64,000 nucleotides of DNA from Kuafuiihalomonas sp964473255 (lineage in GTDB: Bacteria > Myxococcota > Kuafuiibacteriia > Kuafuiibacteriales > Kuafuiibacteriaceae). The stretch is taken from the NCBI GenBank assembly GCA_964473255.1, contig CAYYOT010000002.1, forward strand, positions 62,001-126,000, read 5' to 3'. Numbering within the stretch: the first letter of the stretch is position 1; every line of letters begins with the position of its first letter. Below, in pieces: positions 60,957 through 64,000 of this stretch. The translations under genes and the position numbers were made by a program. Under the pieces are notes generated by a model. It made no database searches and was not told where the DNA came from. It saw only the letters and a program-made list of their open reading frames with translations.

Positions 60957-62264
60957 CTAGGTTCGTCCAAATTCCCCGAGAGGCATGCCGAAGTCGGGCT
61001 TCGTGGGCGAGGTGCCCAACACCCAGTCATACACGGCTCGTACCTGTTCGGCTTTGCGCTGCCACGTGAAGTGGGTCGCAACTCGGTCGCGGGCAGCCTC
61101 GGACATTGCGGCGAGCGCGCCCGGGTCCGAGACCAACCGCGTGAGCACCCGACGCAGGCCTTCGACGATGCTCGCGGGTGGACCCATCGGAAGCGCAAAT
61201 CCCGTCGCTTGGGTTACGAGCTCCGAAGGACCGGCGTAATCCATCACGATGGGCACGACTCCCGTCGCCATCGCTTCGAGCACGACCCCGCCTCCAAAGT
61301 CCTTGATGCTGGGAAAGCCCAAGACGTGCGCTTGCCCGAGGTAGCTCTGGAGTTCCCGATGGTCGACCCACCCGCGCAGTCGAACGGAGTCTCGAATGTC
61401 CGCCGTGAGCTGGCGGAGCTCGGCCATCTGAGGGCCATCGCCCAAGACGTCGACGACGATGCGTCCTTCTTTGGCGAGCGGTCGCACCGCCTCTACCAGC
61501 AGGTGCACGCCCTTGAGGGGAACCAGGCGGCCGATGAAGACCAAGCGTACCGGAAGGTCCCAGCGGCGGTCGTTCACCGGTGGAAAGCGCTCGGGGTCGA
61601 CGGCATTTTCGGGAAGATAGACGATCTTGTCTCTGAGATGCGGAGGCTCTTGAGCATAGGTCGCCCGAGAGCCAATCAGGATTGCCGCGGCTCGTTCCCG
61701 CATGCTGCGAATCCCAGGAAGAAGTCGGTAGCCGGCCCGGACGTACGACAGCCACTCGCCTTCTTGCCGACGAACGTGATCATAACCCTTTGGCCACGGG
61801 GCGCCCCCATTGAGCGGACCCACGACAAAGGGGACGTTGATTCGATCCAAGCTGCGGGCGATGAGGCTGGGGGTCGTGGGGCTCAGCGGTGTTATTCGAT
61901 GGACGAGGTCGAATTCGCCCGCCTTGAGCCTCGTATTGAATTCCTTCCAGACCAGGCTTTCAAAATAGTAGTAGCCCACATTGGCGAGCGCCGCGCTGGT
62001 CGTCCATCCTCGGCCTGTGTTGCCGGTCAGCATCGTGGATACTTTCCAGAGCGGGCGTGTCACGGCCTCGGCATCGATTGCCGTGAAGTCTTCTCCTTCC
62101 TTCAGGCCTGCGGACAGCACGGCCTGGCGATTGCGTACGTGCGTGACGAGATGCACATCGGCGACGTCGTTCAGCGACTGACTCAGGGACCAGCCGATGA
62201 GGGGTACACTCACCCACTCGGGATTGGCCGCCTCGGCAATGACCAGAACACGAGGCTGGGGCAC
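60957..62264 (-). CDS. Glycosyltransferase, GT4-like
   Basis: This protein is about 435 residues from the GTG at 62264, where an Arg-Val-Leu-Val-Ile-Ala-Glu strand starts a Rossmann fold. It is a GT-B family 4-like enzyme with an N-terminal acceptor domain and a C-terminal donor domain. The latter has RLVFIGRLVPLKGVHLLVEA, GDGPQMAELR, and FGGGVVLEAMATG, the nucleotide-sugar E-x7-E-type region. It transfers a sugar from a nucleotide donor to a lipid, glycan or natural product. The longer frame to 62441 includes a low-complexity N-terminus and reaches the divergent gene, so it is not preferred. It pairs with the GT-C-like gene divergently. Confidence 0.85.
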   Translation of the reverse strand: MPQPRVLVIAEAANPEWVSVPLIGWSLSQSLNDVADVHLVTHVRNRQAVLSAGLKEGEDFTAIDAEAVTRPLWKVSTMLTGNTGRGWTTSAALANVGYYYFESLVWKEFNTRLKAGEFDLVHRITPLSPTTPSLIARSLDRINVPFVVGPLNGGAPWPKGYDHVRRQEGEWLSYVRAGYRLLPGIRSMRERAAAILIGSRATYAQEPPHLRDKIVYLPENAVDPERFPPVNDRRWDLPVRLVFIGRLVPLKGVHLLVEAVRPLAKEGRIVVDVLGDGPQMAELRQLTADIRDSVRLRGWVDHRELQSYLGQAHVLGFPSIKDFGGGVVLEAMATGVVPIVMDYAGPSELVTQATGFALPMGPPASIVEGLRRVLTRLVSDPGALAAMSEAARDRVATHFTWQRKAEQVRAVYDWVLGTSPTKPDFGMPLGEFGRT

Positions 62265-62439
62265 GCGGCTCTCGTATGGGGGGAGAGGGCAAAAGTCAAA
62301 GCGGCGTCCGGTGCCATGCGTGGGTTCCGACGACGAATCTGCTCGTCGGCCAGTCTGCGTCGTTCGGTGGGTCTGGCCGCTCTCTAGAAGCTCACGAAGC
62401 CCCTTCCATTGCCGACGGTCGGGCGGTAAACACGCCGCC

Positions 62440-64000
62440 ATGCAACCGGAAGCTCGCCTGGCCGGTCGGGACCGAGGGATCCATCCCGGTCTGCAGACCG
62501 TGCTCGGAGTGGCGGTGGTAGCCGGGGTACTGATTCGGTTGGTGTCTTTTCTGAGCGTCGAGCGGCTTTTTCAGCAGTACCCAACCGAGGACGGGTACCT
62601 GATGCTCACCATCAGTCGAAATCTCGGTACGGGTCTCGGCTTCTCAATCGCCCAAGGGGAGATTCCCACGAACGGAACACAACCCCTCCTGACCTTGATC
62701 TACGCGCTCGGTTTTTCGGTCTTTGGCGGCGACCGAGCTTGGGGCGTTGGATTCGCACTCGCTTTACAGATTGTGATGGGGGCGGCCACCGCCTGGATGA
62801 TCTACCGCCTAGGACTGCGAGTGATGGCCAGGTTCGAATGGTCGAAGACGATCGCCGCGGTGGCGGCCGTAGTCTGGTTCTCGAGTGCGGTCACGGTTCA
62901 TCACACCATGAACTGCCTCGAAACTGGAGCCTACGCGATGGTCGTAGCCGCCGTTGCACTCGTGTTCCTGGAGCCGGAGGCTCATCCTCCGTGGTCTTGG
63001 CCGAAGACCCTGGGCGTCGGAATTCTGCTCGGGCTGGCGTTCTGGATACGCAACGACGCTTGTTTTCTGATCCTCGCTGCCTGCCTGGTCCATCTCTACG
63101 GCGCCCGCGAGAATCCCGTCTTGCTGCGCGCCCGCTTTGCTCGCACCCTGGTCTTTGGCTCCACGTCGGTCTTGGTCGCGATTCCCTGGCTTGCTTACAA
63201 CTACTCGAACTTCGGTCATCTGGTTCCGGTCAGCGGTCGAGCTGAAGGGCGTGGAGGCACGCCGGGCGGCAACATCCCCGAATTGGTGGTGGTTGTCACC
63301 GAGTACGCGTCGGGCGTGCTGGCTTTGCCGCATACGTTCGAAGTCCAGCCCCTGGCCATCGCCCTGTGTACTGCCGTGGTCGTTGCGGGAGCGGGCCTGG
63401 TCGTTTGGATGTTCCGGTTTGCCGACGAGGTCCAACGGCAGGCGCTCCTGATGGGGGGCATCTTCATTGGCTGTTTGGCGTTGTTCTATGGCGGCTTCTT
63501 CGGAGCGGGGTGGTTCATGGGGCGCTACATCCTGCCGACCACGCCGTTTATCTATTTGCTGTTCTCTTTTTGCCTCGTAGGCGCGATCGTCTGGGCCCAG
63601 GCCATCGTCCCGCTCCGTGCCGCGGCAACGGTCGTGGTCGTGCTTCTGGCCGGAGTGACCCTCTATCTCCACGGAAGAATCTATGCGCGCGGCACGGACC
63701 ACCAGCACTTTCAGGTCGTCGAGTGGGTGCAAGAGAACGTCGGGGAAGAGGTATGGGTGGGTGCAGTTCAGACCGGCACCCTCGGGTTCTTCCATGAACG
63801 GACGATCAACCTCGATGGCAAAGTCAATCCTATCGCCTATGAGCGCATCCTCGAGCAGAGAATCCCTCAGTACGTGGTCGAAGAGACACCGATCGAGTAC
63901 CTCGCCGACTGGTACGGGATCGCCGAGTGGGCGAATAGTTTCCCGGTGATCTCCCAGAATTTTCGGGTCGTCGTGGCGGACGAAGAAGGCGACCTCGGAG
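62440..64000 (+). CDS. Polytopic GT-C-like membrane protein (3' end outside window)
   Basis: From the ATG at 62440 the frame runs without stop to the window end (about 520 residues visible), so the C-terminus is missing. It has an N-terminal membrane segment, a periplasmic loop with TEDGYLMLTISRNLGTG (Glu-Asp in the first loop, as in GT-C enzymes), then NGTQPLL and about eight further hydrophobic segments. A soluble part with WVQENVGEE follows. This is the layout of lipid-linked-sugar mannosyl/arabinosyl-type transferases. It lies divergent from the GT4-like gene, with a 175-bp gap, suggesting a common glycan pathway. Donor and acceptor are unknown. Confidence 0.75.
   Translation, partial: MQPEARLAGRDRGIHPGLQTVLGVAVVAGVLIRLVSFLSVERLFQQYPTEDGYLMLTISRNLGTGLGFSIAQGEIPTNGTQPLLTLIYALGFSVFGGDRAWGVGFALALQIVMGAATAWMIYRLGLRVMARFEWSKTIAAVAAVVWFSSAVTVHHTMNCLETGAYAMVVAAVALVFLEPEAHPPWSWPKTLGVGILLGLAFWIRNDACFLILAACLVHLYGARENPVLLRARFARTLVFGSTSVLVAIPWLAYNYSNFGHLVPVSGRAEGRGGTPGGNIPELVVVVTEYASGVLALPHTFEVQPLAIALCTAVVVAGAGLVVWMFRFADEVQRQALLMGGIFIGCLALFYGGFFGAGWFMGRYILPTTPFIYLLFSFCLVGAIVWAQAIVPLRAAATVVVVLLAGVTLYLHGRIYARGTDHQHFQVVEWVQENVGEEVWVGAVQTGTLGFFHERTINLDGKVNPIAYERILEQRIPQYVVEETPIEYLADWYGIAEWANSFPVISQNFRVVVADEEGDLG

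Overview
This is a dense, GC-rich bacterial window with almost no non-coding DNA: no gap exceeds about 220 bp, and many genes overlap by ATGA. It most resembles Myxococcota (deltaproteobacterial predators and relatives). The reasons are a MYXO-CTERM-like tail on a subtilase with thrombospondin type 3 repeats, a FrzS-like pseudo-receiver/coiled-coil protein, a membrane Ser/Thr kinase, many FHA domains and many lipoproteins. The genus cannot be named from sequence alone. No rRNA, tRNA, CRISPR array or insertion sequence was seen.

Region 1 (1-11120, minus) is a type VI secretion (T6SS) or contractile-injection operon. In transcription order it encodes a TssB-like and a TssC-like sheath, an Hcp-like tube protein, VgrG, TssF-like, TssG-like, ClpV (TssH), a short TssK-like protein, and a DUF4123 adaptor cut by the left edge. 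TssA, TssE and the TssJ/L/M membrane complex are not in the window.

Region 2 (11299-20098, minus, directly upstream) is the most striking part. It is a tightly coupled operon with an E1-like ThiF enzyme, an E2-like conjugating enzyme (HPN motif and VCL cysteine), a JAMM/MPN peptidase with a membrane anchor, and a membrane protein ending in a RING-like zinc domain. With them are two FHA membrane proteins (one carrying a probably dead trypsin-like domain), a von Willebrand A protein and a PEGA lipoprotein. No separate ubiquitin-like modifier is visible. A divergent M23 peptidase (20166-21380) flanks it.

Region 3 (21392-41995, minus) encodes envelope proteins. These are two large paralogous lipoproteins with InlB-B-like repeats, a PD40 beta-propeller protein, a peptide ABC transporter (fused double ATPase, two permeases, binding protein), several lipoproteins, a Ser/Thr kinase and a C-terminally anchored protein.

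Region 4 (42194-48237, mostly plus) is a second T6SS-type island. It holds an anchored degenerate SGNH protein, a second DUF4123 adaptor, a small T6SS-neighbourhood protein on the opposite strand, a large OmpA-C-domain protein without a signal peptide, and a PAAR spike with an acidic extension.

Region 5 (48194-64000) carries the subtilase, a small lipoprotein, a three-gene block of unknown function, the pseudo-receiver protein, an envelope protein with an IPTL-like motif, a DUF1592/1588-type plus DUF1501-type secreted pair, an FHA-sigma54 activator, a glycosyltransferase, and a polytopic GT-C-like protein cut by the right edge.

The main hypothesis is that the E1/E2/JAMM/RING cassette modifies, assembles or regulates the adjacent contractile apparatus, with FHA and vWA modules as membrane scaffolds. 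This is inferred from gene order, shared strand and a shared Trp-Lys/Arg motif. It is not demonstrated.
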